Positions 32,561 to 42,844 of a DNA stretch of 64,000 nucleotides are shown one piece after another. This DNA is from Ichthyophis bannanicus (taxonomy: Eukaryota; Chordata; Amphibia; Gymnophiona; Ichthyophiidae): positions 706,213,637 to 706,277,636 of the forward strand of contig CM066033.1 of assembly GCA_033557465.1 (NCBI GenBank), in the 5' to 3' direction. The translations under genes were made by a program, and so were the position numbers. Numbering within the stretch: position 1 is the stretch's first letter; the number at the start of each line of letters is the position of its first letter. Under the pieces are notes generated by a model. The model had not been told where the DNA came from, made no database searches, and was given only the letters and a program-made list of their open reading frames with translations.

Positions 32561-32753
32561 GGAGCCAGCAGGTCGTGTTCCTGTTACCGCAGAAGAAGTT
32601 CTTTATTTTTTCTTTGTTCTTTTGTGTCGCGTCTGCCTTCTTCGACGTCGGACCGGTACCGCCGGTCTTTCTTTTCTTTCTTTCAAAAAAACCCGCTTTA
32701 TCTTTACTGTGCATTTTCAGTTTTTGGGCCCTAGGCCTAAAAATATTTTCCTC

Positions 32754-34601
32754 ATGGAGAAGCCCGCTTCTGGGTTTAAAAAATGCACAAAATGTGGCAG
32801 TACTATTTCTGTCACCGACACCCATGACTGGTGTCTAAAGTGTTTGGGACCTGACCATTCCATCACGGATTGTATGTCCTGTACCATGATGTCTAAGAGA
32901 GGTCGGCAGAACCGAGCAGCCAAGCTCAGTACCCTGTTTCCCTCTGATGCAGCTTCGGTAGCATCGACGTCTTCCAGGGCCTCTTCTTCCTTCCATGGAT
33001 CTCAGGTAACCAAGCATAAATCTGGCCGGTCCTCGAAGGACAGATCTCCCTCCAAGCATCGAGATGCCTCCGGGCTTGCCCTCGAGGATTCCGCACCGGC
33101 AAAATTACCCCGGCGGGAAGCTCCGGCTTCCAAAGCATTATCTCTGGGGTCACAGATTGACATCGATGGCTCGGCCTCGACAGATCACCTGTTGCCGTGT
33201 TCTGGGGTACCGGTGGCTCCCACTGGTACCGACATCCAGACTCTGGTGGCGTCGATGGATCAGAAGATTCTGACCATGCAGCGCACCTTAACGGCTTTCA
33301 TACAGGCTGTGACGCCTCCGGTACCGCAACAATCCCCATTGCTGGTACCGGCATCGCTCCCGGTACCGGTACCAATTGCATCGGCTTCGGTGTCGACTGC
33401 AACGGTACCCTGTCCTATGATGCCCATCGGTACCGAACCAGTACCGATTACTTCCGATGTCGATCCCACTCGATACGGTTATCGGGCTTTACAGGAGCAT
33501 CCAGACAGGCGATACTTCAATTCCTCTGAGGACTCTGATGAGTCTGAGGGTTCCATAGAAGCATCGATACTTCTTCCTCAGGAGTCTTCTTCACCTAAAC
33601 GAAGAATGTCTCCTCCAGAAGACTTGTCCTTTCAAGACTTTATTAGGGAAGTGGCTAGGGGCCTCTCTATCACAGTGGCCCCTGAGTCAGAACCCAGAGC
33701 CAAGGAGTTGGATATTTTACAGTATCCTAAAGCTCCTAAGGAGGCAGCTACTTTACCTGTTCATGAGATTCTGTATGATCTCATGTTGAGGATGTGGGAG
33801 ACACCTCTCACCACCTCTCCTCATTCTCGCAGGTTAGACACCATGTATCGTGTCCCTCCTTGTCCTGGCTTCCACAAGACCCAGCTTCCTCCTCACCACT
33901 CTATTGTGGTAGAGTCTGCCATGAAGAAGATAAAGAGTGCAAAAAGACACTCATCTAATCCTCCAGGGCGTGAATGCAGGACCCTGGATGCTTTTGGCCG
34001 AAGGGTTTTCCAAGCTGCTATGCTAGCTGCTAGGATCAATTCCTATAGTCTCTATATAGGAATGTTTCTAAAAGAAGTCACAGATCATCTGCAGACTTTA
34101 ACCCCTTTCATTTCAGAGGATAAAAGACAGGAGTTTCTCACTTGGCTCAAACATACCCAAGATGTTTCCAAATTTTCCAACCGTGCAGCCTTTGACTCTT
34201 TTGAGTGTGTAAGCAGAGCTTCGGCTATTGCCATAGGGGCACGCAGAATTGCTTGGCTACAAGCTTCTGATTTGGAGCTCTGGGTCCAAGATCAATTGGG
34301 AAATCTCCCTTGTACAGGTGAAAACCTTTTTGGTAAGGATTGGCAAGCAAAGGCCACTCAGATGGATGCTGAAAACTCTGCTTTGGATCGACTTTCAAAG
34401 TCTACCTCTGCTCCTGTTAAGAAAAGATTGTTTAAAGAAACATCTTTTTCCAAAAAGGGAAGATATTATCCTGCTTATGGTCAGCAGGCATCTTCTGCAG
34501 GTCGTTTTGCTGCAAAGCGTCAGCAACCACCTAAACAGGCCAAGTCAAAGGCTGCTAGACCTTCCACGGCCCAGCAGCCTCAGCCTCCTCAGGGCCTTTG
34601 A
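32754..34601 (+). CDS. gag-like protein of DIRS-5, intact
   Basis: A 615-codon frame from the ATG at 32754 (MEKPASGFKK) to TGA at 34599-34601. Residues about 7-50 form a Cys/His cluster: KKCTKCG, DTHDWCLKCLGPDH, DCMSC. A long Ser/Thr/Pro and Val-rich stretch follows, then the conserved blocks SFQDFIREVARGLSI near residue 295, KELDILQYPKAP, NPPGRECRTLDAFGRR and ASDLELWVQDQLGN. The C-terminus is Lys/Gln-rich. It would be the nucleocapsid-like protein of the element. The start is chosen because the Cys cluster begins right after it and the other copies share it. The pol frame originally overlapped the end of this gene in the +1 frame. Confidence 0.85.
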   Translation: MEKPASGFKKCTKCGSTISVTDTHDWCLKCLGPDHSITDCMSCTMMSKRGRQNRAAKLSTLFPSDAASVASTSSRASSSFHGSQVTKHKSGRSSKDRSPSKHRDASGLALEDSAPAKLPRREAPASKALSLGSQIDIDGSASTDHLLPCSGVPVAPTGTDIQTLVASMDQKILTMQRTLTAFIQAVTPPVPQQSPLLVPASLPVPVPIASASVSTATVPCPMMPIGTEPVPITSDVDPTRYGYRALQEHPDRRYFNSSEDSDESEGSIEASILLPQESSSPKRRMSPPEDLSFQDFIREVARGLSITVAPESEPRAKELDILQYPKAPKEAATLPVHEILYDLMLRMWETPLTTSPHSRRLDTMYRVPPCPGFHKTQLPPHHSIVVESAMKKIKSAKRHSSNPPGRECRTLDAFGRRVFQAAMLAARINSYSLYIGMFLKEVTDHLQTLTPFISEDKRQEFLTWLKHTQDVSKFSNRAAFDSFECVSRASAIAIGARRIAWLQASDLELWVQDQLGNLPCTGENLFGKDWQAKATQMDAENSALDRLSKSTSAPVKKRLFKETSFSKKGRYYPAYGQQASSAGRFAAKRQQPPKQAKSKAARPSTAQQPQPPQGL

Positions 34602-36769
34602 CTTGCAACTAGAGAATTAACCTTTCTAGCTCTGGAAGGACCAGAGCCCCTTACCATCCCAGGAAGGTTGACTTACTTTGCTCCCAGATGGGAGCAAATC
34701 ACAGCAGAGCAATGGACACTCTCTATCATAAGGGAAGGGTACAAGCTTCATTTCTTAAACCTTCCCCCTCATACCATAGTGATACAGTTCAATTCTCCAA
34801 CACCTCTCCTCAACCTTTTAGGTCAGGAGATTGCCATCCTTCTTGTCCAAGGGGCAATAGAAGAAGTACCTCTTCTTCAACAAGGCACAGGGTTCTACTC
34901 CCCTTTTTTTCTTATCCCAAAGAAAACAGGGGGCTACAGACCCATCTTAGATCTCAGAGAATTGAACAAATTTCTATTCAAGGAGAAATTCAAGATGATT
35001 TCTCTCGGTGCTCTGCTTCCATACCTTCAGAGTCAGGACTGGTTTTGTTCTCTAGATCTCAAGGATGCGTACACCCATGTCCTCATCCATCCAACTCACA
35101 GAAGGTTCCTTCGGTTCCTTTTTCAAGGAAAGCACTACCAATACAGGGTGCTTCCTTTTGGTCTGGCCTCTGCACCAAGGGTGTTCACGAAATGCATGGC
35201 AGTAGTAGCTGCATTTCTACGCACTCTGGGAATATTCGTCTTCCCATATCTGGACGACTGGCTCATTCGAGCTCCATCTCAAGCAGAGGCCAAGACTTGT
35301 CTAACCTGCACAATGCGTGTCCTTCAGTATTTGGGACTAGTAATAAACATCCCAAAATCCAATCTCACCCCTACTCAGTCCCTCAAGTTTATAGGGGCTT
35401 GGTTGGATACCACAACTGCAAGGGCCTATCTTCCTCAGGGCCGTTGCCTGCGCTTGGTGCAGTTAGCCTCTCAAATACAGTTAAAGCCTCTTTTAACTGC
35501 TCGAGAAATGTTACAACTCTTAGGCCACATGGCATCCACTGTGCATGTGGTTCCATATGCTCGCCTTCACATGAGGGCAGCTCAATGGACTTTGTCCACC
35601 CAATGGACTCAGGCATCAGGTTGCCTGTCAGACAAAATAGCAAACTCCAGTCGCCTTTTTTGGTCTCTCCAGTGGTGGAAGTCCTCTCAAAACCTGTTGC
35701 TGGGGTCCCCTTTTCAACAGTCACTTCCCCAAGCAACCCTTACAACAGATGCCTCTCCAATGGGTTGGGGAGCTCATCTGCAAGATCTCTCCACCCAGGG
35801 CATCTGGTCTCCACAGGAGACTTCGTTACACATCAATCTCTTGGAACTCAGAGCAATTTTCTTAGCTCTCAGAGTGTTCCACTCCCTGCTCAGCTACAGG
35901 ACAGTCCTCATCCACACGGACAACCAAGTAGCCATGTTCTATTTATTTATTTAGTATACATTTGTATACCGCTACTTCCAGCGATCAGCAGCGTTTTTTG
36001 ATTACAGATTGGAAATTGTCAAATCATGACAGGAAATTTTTGAGGTATAAACACATTGATTAGACAGGAAAGCACAGCACACAGAGAACTATTTTACAGG
36101 GAACATGGGCTATGGAGGGTTAAGTGGCTTGCCCAAGACCACAAGGAGCATCTGTGGGACTAGAAACCCCAGTCCTTCCGGCCCAAGGTGAACAAGCAGG
36201 GAGGGACTGGCTCTCTGTCGCTTTGCAACGAAGCTTTGCGACTGTGGGCCTTCGCCAGAGAGCATCAGATTCATCTTATGGCAGTATATCTTCCAGGCGT
36301 TCAAAACTCTTGGGCAGACAGACTCAGTCGAGTTCTGCTTCCACACGAATGGTCCCTCCAGAGGGACCAGGTAGCCAGGATTTTTCGAATTTGGGGAACC
36401 CCGGACATAGACCTATTTGCAAGTCCGTGGAATGCCAAACTTCCCCGGTTCTGTTCCAGGATTCCGTGTCAGGGAGTTCAGGCCAAAGATGCCTTCCTCC
36501 TTCACTGGGGTCAAGACTTCCTTTATGCCTTTCCACCCATTCCCCTAATTCCCAAAACACTGTTCAAGCTTCAGAGAATCTGAGGTTCTATGATCCTCAT
36601 AGCTCCACATTGGCCACGCCAAGTGTGGTACCCTCTACTTCAGCATCTCTCTCAAGCTCCGTCTCTGGAGTTGGGCTCTGCTCCAGATCTTCTCTCCCAG
36701 GAAGACGGAACGTAGTGGCACCCAAACCCCCAGTCTCTCCATCTCAGGGCCTGGTTGCTGAAGGCCTAG
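34602..36769 (+). pseudogene. reverse transcriptase-RNase H (pol) of DIRS-5
   Basis: RT at 34650-35400: FLIPKKTGGYRPILDL, LDLKDAYTHVLIHP, HYQYRVLPFGLASAPRVFTK and the VFPYLDDWLI catalytic box near 35240. RNase H: LTTDASPMGWGAH near 35735, HINLLELRAIFLAL near 35830, LIHTDNQVAMF near 35910. A 248 bp SINE splits the gene after Phe-Tyr; it resumes at 36188 with NKQGGTGSLSL and ends with WADRLSR and the FASPWNAKLP block. A one-base deletion near the gag end puts this copy's pol in the gag frame right after the gag TGA. A second frameshift near 36580 ends it early; the original stop aligns with 36767. Confidence 0.88.
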
Positions 36770-37592
36770 ACCTTCAAGTTTTCCAACTCTCTCAGCAAGT
36801 CAGAGATTTTATTCATGCTTCTAGAAAGCCTTCCACTAGACGTTCCTATGCTTTCAAATGGAAAAGATTTACCATTTGGTGTTCAGAGAAGGGTCTTAAC
36901 CCTCTTTCAATACCTTTTGAATTCTTTACTAGAGTATCTTCTGCATCTTTCCCATGCAGGCCTCAAAACGAATTCGGTAAGAGTCCATTTGAGTGCTATT
37001 GCAGCGTCCCTCAAGCCTCTCAATGGACAGCCTGTTTCCTCTCATCCTCTTATAGCAAGATTCATGAGAGGCCTTCTTTTAACTAAACCTCCTATTAGAC
37101 CACCTCCAGTGGCATGGGACTTAAATCTGGTTCTTGGCCAGCTTATGAAGCCACCCTTTGAACCTTTAGCCACCATCTCCTTGAAATTTCTTTCTTGGAA
37201 GGTTATCTTTCTCATTGCAGTCATCTCAGCACGTCGCATCAGTGAGTTGCAAGCCTTGGTGGCTAATCCTCCTTATACAAGGTTCCATCATGATAAGGTA
37301 GTCCTCAGGACCAATCCACACTTTATGCCCAAAGTGGTCTCGCCTTTTCATCTGAACCAAGAGGTATACTTACCTGTCTTTTTTCCAGGACCTCATGCAT
37401 CAAGTGCAGAGAGGAATCTTCATACTTTGGATTGTAAAAGAGCTCTCGCCTTTTACTTACAAAGAACACAGCAACATAGAAAGTCTTCTCAACTCTTTGT
37501 TGCTTTTGATCCTTCCCATTTAGGACTTCCAGTTTCTAAGAGAACACTGTCCAACTGGATTGCTCAGTGTATTTCTTTCGCCTACCAGAGTA
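34688..37592 (+). pseudogene. long overlapping frame ending in the tyrosine recombinase of DIRS-5
   Basis: A frame open at 34688-36001, resuming after the SINE at 36124-37086 and, after a one-base shift, 36950-37592. Its rear is the recombinase: LVAEGLDLQ, SRKPSTRRSYAFKWKRFTIWC near 36815, HLSHAGLKTNSVRVHLSAI near 36950, and box I in SARRISELQALVANPPYTRFH near 37215. The front part lies over RT and RNase H in another frame and has no recognisable domain; the equivalent frame is also open in DIRS-7 and mostly in DIRS-9. The H-x-x-R and Tyr blocks are lost at the 3' break. Confidence 0.75.
35941..36187 (-). mobile_element. CORE/MIR-like SINE with L2-like tail inserted in DIRS-5 pol
   Basis: On the minus strand it holds CTTGTGGTCTTGGGCAAGCC followed by ACTTAACCC, the conserved core of MIR/CORE SINEs, and ends GCGGTATACAAATGTATAC then AAATAAATAAATAG. 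That tail resembles the 3' ends of the L2 LINEs here (GGGCGGAATATC and GGGTGGTATATT with an A-rich end). The tRNA-like head is missing or unrecognisable, so this copy is 5' truncated. It interrupts the RNase H frame between Phe-Tyr and Val-Asn. Confidence 0.6.
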
Positions 37593-38020
37593 GGAACCTT
37601 CACCAGACTGAAAAGTACCAGATGCACAGCTTAGTTTTGATGAGCCCCTACCCTTTGGAATGCCCTTCCCCTTGCTCTGCATACTAAATCTTATAAGGCT
37701 TTCAAATGCACATTAAAAACGCATTTATTTAATGAGGCATTCAATTACGGTATGGGGATAGGCCAGTGCCTGCGACCTACAATCTGTAAGCCTTTCTCTT
37801 CTCCTGAATTGCGGCAGATACCGCATGCCTGTTCTTTCCCCAGTCTCTGTGTCTTCCCCCTTCTGTTCTCTCTCTCCCTATCTCTTTCCTATATGATTTT
37901 GTAGCGCCTTTCTGATATTTTTCCTAATTTCGGGGGAATTTTGTTTGTAAACCACCCTGCTGTCTGCTCAAAGGGTGGTATATTAAGAAACAATAAACCA
38001 TCCACATAAAATCTATAAAT
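37593..38020 (+). mobile_element. L2-like LINE 3' end, part 2
   Basis: Continues the L2 pattern with the LWNALPLALHT block and FKCTLKTHLFNEAF near 37650-37735, then a 3' UTR ending GGGTGGTATATTAAGAAAC and AATAAACC. It directly follows the broken DIRS-5 recombinase. Its start fits the point where the fragment at 31750-32380 stops, which favours a single L2 copy split by DIRS-5 and later loss of the DIRS-5 right end. A separate insertion is the alternative. Confidence 0.6.
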
Positions 38021-38054
38021 AATAGTAATGCAATGTGTGTCTTCGAATAAATGC

Positions 38055-38240
38055 TGACCCCTGACAACCCAGCAGCTCCTGGATTTTCTTGGCAGTGTGA
38101 CTGGAAGTAGATTGCCAGGCCTTTCTTCTGAGACAATGGTGGGTTAAGTGAGTTGCCTAAGATCACAAGAAGTGGGAATTGAACCCTGGTCTCTTGGTTA
38201 CTAAGCCAGTGTTCTAACTATTAGACTAGTCCTCCACTCC
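38055..38240 (-). mobile_element. tRNA-derived SINE with CORE-like body
   Basis: On the minus strand the head reads TAGTCTAATAGTTAGAAC (A-box-like) and CCAGGGTTCAATTCCC (B box GGTTCAATTCC), spaced as in a tRNA. It is followed by TTAGGCAACTCACTTAACCC, the CORE-type motif, and a tail containing CTGCCAAGAAAATCC. The cloverleaf is not closed, so this is a SINE and not a tRNA gene. Confidence 0.65.
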
Positions 38241-38494
38241 AGCAGAAGTATTAATTTCTATTTATTCATGCCAGACTAGTCCAAACAAGTGGAGTTTATC
38301 CTTCCTTCCAGTAAGTGGAAACAGAAACAAAAGTACATGCACCTTCCCTTTATAGCCTGGTATAGCAGGAAATCCAAACAGTATTCTCTTTGTCCAGCAA
38401 GAAGGAGATAGCTGGCTGGTGTGGTAAGGAATCTATGATGGGCAGAAACCCTTTGTAAAAAGGTCCAGGGTATTAGAAGTCAATAAGGCATCCC
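38241..38494. other. unassigned spacer
   Basis: About 250 bases without a recognised gene or element, lying between the SINE and a C-run of fourteen or more bases at about 38491-38506. Confidence 0.4.
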
Positions 38495-39174
38495 CCCCCC
38501 CCCCCTTTCCACCTCTGGAGTACTTGCAGTGAGCAGGCAGGTCTGCCTGCTAAAGTTATTGAAAAATAACAGGAAAGGAAGAGCAGTTTCATTTTCACTG
38601 ATACTGGCTGTGGTGGTATTGTCATTGTTCATGCTGGTCCTGCCACAACACTGGCTGTAGTGGGTCATAGACTTTCGTGCCATGGAGGGGAAGGGTACAG
38701 CAGCCGTGGTTAAAAATGTCAGTGCCGATGAGGAAGTGACATCACCAAGACTGATGGCGGTGTAAGGGCACCGCTCCTGGGCCAAACTCGCCAAGAAAGT
38801 AAAAGTACCCTACGGAGAGCAGTGGACAGTGGAGCAGTAGAGGCGGAGAACCCTGAGGAAGGAGGGGGGAGAGGTGAATGGTGCAGCAGATAGTAGTGCG
38901 ACAAAAAAGTGAAGCAGGAGAAACTCCAGCGGCAGTGGAAGTGAATTTAAACATGGTGACCAGAAACCACGTGGCAGGAAAAAAGGAAGCAGAGTGAATG
39001 TGTCGGGTGGAGCGGTAAACCAGGCTGCTGCGATCAGTGTAGAGAAGATCGGGAAGGAAATCAGGCCGAGCGGCAGCAGCGTCGAACAGGTGATTTCTGC
39101 AAAGAATAAGAGCTAAAGCAGAGATAGAGGAGGATACAGCAGGCAAAAGCAGTTCTGGGGGACAAAGGAGACGG

Positions 39175-40209
39175 ATGGCTACAAGAAGGAAAACGATGGA
39201 TTTAAGGGACTATGCCGTGGCAGTGGCAGGGGCTAGCAGCAGCAAGCATACTACAGTGGACAATAAAAGTAAACAAGCTGAACAAATTGAGCAGGCAGAG
39301 GAGAGTGGACACCGGACTAGCCAAGAGCAAGAAGGGGAGACAATAAAAGGACTAAGTAAAGTAGAACTAAAAGAGTGGTTTGCAGAAATAAAAAAAGAAG
39401 TGCAAGCAGTGAAAACGGAGCTCAGTGAACTTATAGGAAACCTGAAGGAAGATATTGCCGAATTGACGCACACAGCAGGGCACCACGAGAATCGCCTACA
39501 AAGTATCGAGCAGCAGCAGGAAAAAGATCAGGTTTGGCAGGTTAAAATGCAAAAAGGGCATGATACCCTGCAATATAAGTTGGAGGATTTAGAGGACAGA
39601 TCACGAAGGAACAAACTTCAGAATCCGTGGAATACCAAAGGAGAAGGAGTTTCAGGATAGTGCGAGAGTGGCAGCTCTAATTTGCTCGGAGATGCTCAAG
39701 AAAAAGGGAGAAGTAATGGCTCCCGAGGAAATAATAATGGACAGAGCACATAGAGCATTGGGGGCACCGAGAGAAAACAGACCCAGAGACATTATTATCT
39801 GTCAGGTTATAAAATGAAGGAGTGGAATGTAACAAAGATGAGAACTTTAAGAAACATAACCTGGCAAAGCTACCCAGTCACTATTTATGAAGACCTATCT
39901 ATTGGAACCCTGCAGCGGCGGAGAGCAATGCAACCGGTGAGACAGACGTCGCGGAGTGTAGATGTCAAATACAGGTGATTGCATCCCTTTGGGCTTTCAT
40001 TTACCCATAAAGGGAAAACTTGCAGGGTGCAGTCCGTGGAAGAGGCAAAGGCTGCACTCCAAGCTGCTGGGATCAGACTTCAGGGATTAAACAGTAGACA
40101 ACAGAATGATCCAGCAGGGAAAGGAGCAGAAAAGTGCAAAAATACTGAGGAACAACAGGAACCAAAGAAGGGACGCACCAAGAAAGGCAAAGAGAGGCCT
40201 AAAAGATGA
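39175..40209 (+). pseudogene. L1/Tx1-type ORF1 (RNA-binding coiled-coil protein), broken
   Basis: The first frame runs 39175-39660 from an ATG. Residues about 55-150 form a long heptad-rich helix (LKEWFAEIKKEVQAVKTELS, LIGNLKEDIAELTH), ending in LEDLEDRSRRNKL, the junction typical of L1 ORF1 proteins. A frameshift near 39615 follows; the RRM-like part continues in another frame (VAALICSEMLKKKGEVM, IIMDRAHRALGAPRENRPRD) and the C-terminal part at 39979-40209 has HPFGLSFTHKGKTCRVQSVE and a Lys-rich end. The protein would trimerise and coat the LINE RNA. At least two frame breaks and a stop inactivate it. Confidence 0.75.
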
Positions 40210-40224
40210 AGGACATTGCAAAAT

Positions 40225-40790
40225 CTAAGGATGATAAGTATATATCTGAGTAGGAGGAGGGGGGAAGGCTAATGGAGGGGAGATGGAGAGCACGGAAATC
40301 TCAGAGAAACATGTATTGTAAAAAGTTGAACTGTTCAGAACGTTTGAGATGTTTGCAGTTAATTGTATGTTGACAGGGAATAAAGTGGGGACAATGAATG
40401 AGAAAAATGGAAGAGTGGGAGGGGGAGAGATAAGACGAAGCTGGAGAAGGGGAAGGGGGGTTGGTCTAAGGGAAGAGAGAGGGGTACTGGACAAGGGAGA
40501 GGTGGAGATGGAGTGTGGAAGGAGGGCAGGAGGGAAGGGACAGATGGGGCGGGGGAGGAGGAGATCCACTACTCTAATATCTCCTGGGAAAGGAGGAGGG
40601 GATGAGGAGGGGAGGGAGGGGGGAATGGGGACGGGGAGGGGGGTAAGGGAATAATTGGAGGGAAGCACTGGAGAGGGGAGGCGAGTGATTGGGGGAGAGA
40701 GGAGAGGAAGAAGGAGAAGATGGGAGAAGGTGTAAAGGGGAAGGGGATAGGGAAGAACAGGGGAGCAGGGGCGAATAGGGGATTACCTTT
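40225..40790 (+). repeat. G-rich polypurine spacer between LINE ORF1 and ORF2
   Basis: About 560 bases dominated by GGGA and GGAGG words on the plus strand, with many runs of three or more G. Frames read through it on the minus strand give Pro/Ser repeats and are not genes. It sits between ORF1 and the ORF2 start at 40813. Confidence 0.7.
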
Positions 40791-40812
40791 GAATAAAAGA
40801 ACTGAGAAATTA

Positions 40813-40865
40813 ATGATAATGACAATAAATGCAAAGGGGTTGCGCACATGGCAAAAACAACAATT
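40813..40865 (+). pseudogene. start of L1/Tx1-type ORF2
   Basis: ATG at 40813 begins MIMTINAKGLRTWQKQ, like the N-MxGL block that opens L1-type endonucleases. The frame is cut by DIRS-6 after CAACAATT and continues at 56659. Confidence 0.65.
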
Positions 40866-41040
40866 CCTTATCGTCAGTCCAGTCCCGAACCTCTGTGTAC
40901 CTCCTCCAGAAGCTTGGAGACTGAGCACATCACATTCTTGAGAGCACCAGTACTAATACCACTCGCTCCTCCCACAAGCTCCCAGTATTCCCAGTCTCCA
41001 AGCAGCTGGAGGATGTCGTGAGCCTAGGTTCGGGGCTCAC
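40866..41040 (+). repeat. left terminal inverted repeat of DIRS-6
   Basis: Pairs with 42845-42965: GAGAGCACCAGTACTAATACC here against GGTATTAGTACTGGTGCTCTC there with one base difference, and CTCCCACAAGCTCCCAGTA against TACTGGGAGCTTGTGGGAG. Confidence 0.85.
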
Positions 41041-41125
41041 TGAAGGAACAAATGAGTCGTTTTCTCTTAGTTTAATTTGTTTTAATTTGCATTGATTTCT
41101 TTATTAAGTTTATTTATTTGAAAGG

Positions 41126-41940
41126 GTGCGGTTGAGTCGGAAAGGGTATTCGGCACCCGTTATCTCAACCATGCTGAATGCGCGGAAGAGATCTACTTCG
41201 CTAGCCTACATCCGCGTCTGGCGTATTTTTGAGGCATGGTATACAGATAGACAGGTGAGGTCGTCTTCAGCTGCGGTACCGGAAAATTTGGCATTTTTGC
41301 AGGATGGCTTTGATAAGGGATTGGCGTCCAGCTCTTTGTGGGTACAGCTGACGGCAATTGCTTGTTTTTGCAGAAAAGTCCAAAAAAGAGCCTTTGGGCT
41401 CTCACCCGGACGTGGTGCGTTTTCTTTAGCCGGTAAATCGTTTGCGACCACCTCGTAGGGTGCTGGTTCCCCTTTGCGATCTCAATTTTGTTCTGAGAGC
41501 GTTGACTAAGGAACCTTTTGAGCCCTTGAGCCGAGCTTCATTGAAGGACTTAACGTTAAAGACAGTCTTTTTGGTAGTAATTTGTTCCGCACGAAGGATT
41601 TCTGAGTTGCAGGCTTTGTCTTGCCAGGAACAGTTTCTTTCATTTTCTCGGGAAAAAGTGGTTCTTCGTCCAGTTCCCTCTTTCCTGCCAAAGGTAGTTT
41701 CGGAGTTTCACGTCAGTCAACCGGTATCTCTGCCAGTGTTAGACGGCTCAGATGGCTCTGCGCTAAGATGCAGCCTTCATCGATTGGATGTCAAGAGAGC
41801 CCTCAAGTGTTAATTTGAAAGGTTCGGAGAGTTTTCGCAGGTCAGATCATTTGTTTGTCCTCTTTGGGGGTCCGCGCAAGGGTGAAGCAGCAGCTAAAGC
41901 CACTATATCCAGGTAGATTCGAGAGGCGATTGCTTCAGCG
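41126..41940 (+). pseudogene. tyrosine recombinase remnant of DIRS-6
   Basis: Frame 41126-41458 gives RKRSTSLAYIRVWRIFEAW and the KGLASSSLWVQLTAIACF block. After a frameshift, 41442-41813 gives DLNFVLRALTKEPFEPL and box I in VICSARRISELQALS, then FLPKVVSEFHVSQPVSLPV. The gene stops at KALKC-TAA near 41813, and is broken again by a CR1-like fragment at 41941. It is clearly related to the DIRS-4 recombinase. Confidence 0.82.
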
Positions 41941-42193
41941 GATGTAATAAAGGCTGTTAGTGTAGCTGGGTTTACAAAAGGTTTGGACAAGTTCCTGGAG
42001 GAAAGGTCCATAAACCATTATTAAGAAGGGACCCAGGATATCAATGCTTGACCCAGTACAAGCATTGCGGAACCTGTGTCTTTTGGGGAAACTGCTAGGA
42101 ACGTATGACCTAGATTGGCCACTGTTGGAAACAGGATACTGGGCTTGATGGACCTTGGTCTGACCCAGTATGGCATATCTTATGTTCTTATGT
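41941..42193 (+). mobile_element. CR1-like LINE 3' fragment
   Basis: A 250 bp 5'-truncated copy of the family at 22013-25217. It begins in the last ORF2 codons (VKAVSVAGFTKGLDKFLEE) and ends CTTGATGGACCTTGGTCTGA followed by CCCAGTATGGCATATC and CTTATG repeats. It splits the DIRS-6 recombinase. Differences from 22013-25217 are few. Confidence 0.88.
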
Positions 42194-42430
42194 TATGCAG
42201 GGACGAGAGGTGCCTTTAGGGCTGTGAGCTCATTCCATTAGAGCTCAAGCGGCTTCTTGGGCCGAGTATAGTTTAGTTCCCCCGATAGATATGTCGGGCT
42301 ACTACTTGGTCATCCTTGCATACTTTCAGTAGGCATTATCGCCTGGATGTCCAGGTGGCGGGGGAGGCCCGTTTTGGATCGGCAGTTTTGCAGGCCCGTT
42401 TGGAGGGTCCCTCTGTTACATCCCAGAGGT
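42194..42430 (+). pseudogene. C-terminal piece of the DIRS-6 recombinase
   Basis: Reads AHSIRAQAASWAEYSLVP (box II region, H-S-I-R) near 42228, after which the frame changes and the Tyr region LAYFQ / HYRLDVQVAGEARFGSAV is reached near 42320-42390. It joins the segment upstream of the CR1-like fragment. Confidence 0.7.
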
Positions 42431-42432
42431 TC

Positions 42433-42522
42433 AGAACTGGACTGGAGGGACGATAAGGAAAGCAAAATTAGTCTTACCTGCCAATTGTTGTTCCTTGAGG
42501 AATTCCAGTCCAGTCCCATATC
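42433..42522 (+). repeat. ICR of DIRS-6
   Basis: AACTGGACTGGAGGGACGAT (complement of the left end), AAGGAAAGCAAAATTAG, then CTTACCTGCCAATTGTTG (complement of the right end). The junction shows that the right end normally closes with TTTTGCTTT before the left-end CCTTATC. Confidence 0.82.
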
Positions 42523-42844
42523 CCACCCAGGATTTCTTAGGATACTGCCATTCTCGTTAGCTTTCAGCACCGTTATTGCCAGAGCTGGTGTCCGATCTAG
42601 CATAAATATCAAGAAGATTATACTTTGAAAGCATTTCGGGAGTCTGCCGCTGTTCGGGTGACCTAGGCAGAGGCCTGATTTTCTCCGGAGAGTTTCTTTC
42701 TCTCTCTCTTTTTTTCTCTTACTCTTTCCTACTCTGCGGGGCTGGAGGAGTGCCTCCTAGGAAGGGGAAGGCAGGTATTACTCGTTAATTCTTTGTTGTT
42801 TGTTGTATTTCTACTTATTTGTTGCTCCTTTGAGTTTGCTTTGT

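Larger units (their letters stand above)
32381..37592 (+). mobile_element. DIRS-5: type Ib DIRS element with intact gag, right end lost
   Basis: The left end CGCTATCTCCAGGAACAAGC is at 32381. It carries an intact gag, a nearly open pol, the overlapping recombinase frame and a small SINE inserted at 35941-36187. It stops inside the recombinase after FAYQSRNL at about 37592; box II, the Tyr region, the ICR and the right terminus are missing. L2 sequence follows directly. This is the best preserved coding region among the type I copies. Confidence 0.85.

Noticed and set aside
38174..38240. Possible tRNA gene on the minus strand
   Set aside because: A and B box-like motifs are present but the stems do not close and a CORE-type SINE body follows, so it is a SINE head.
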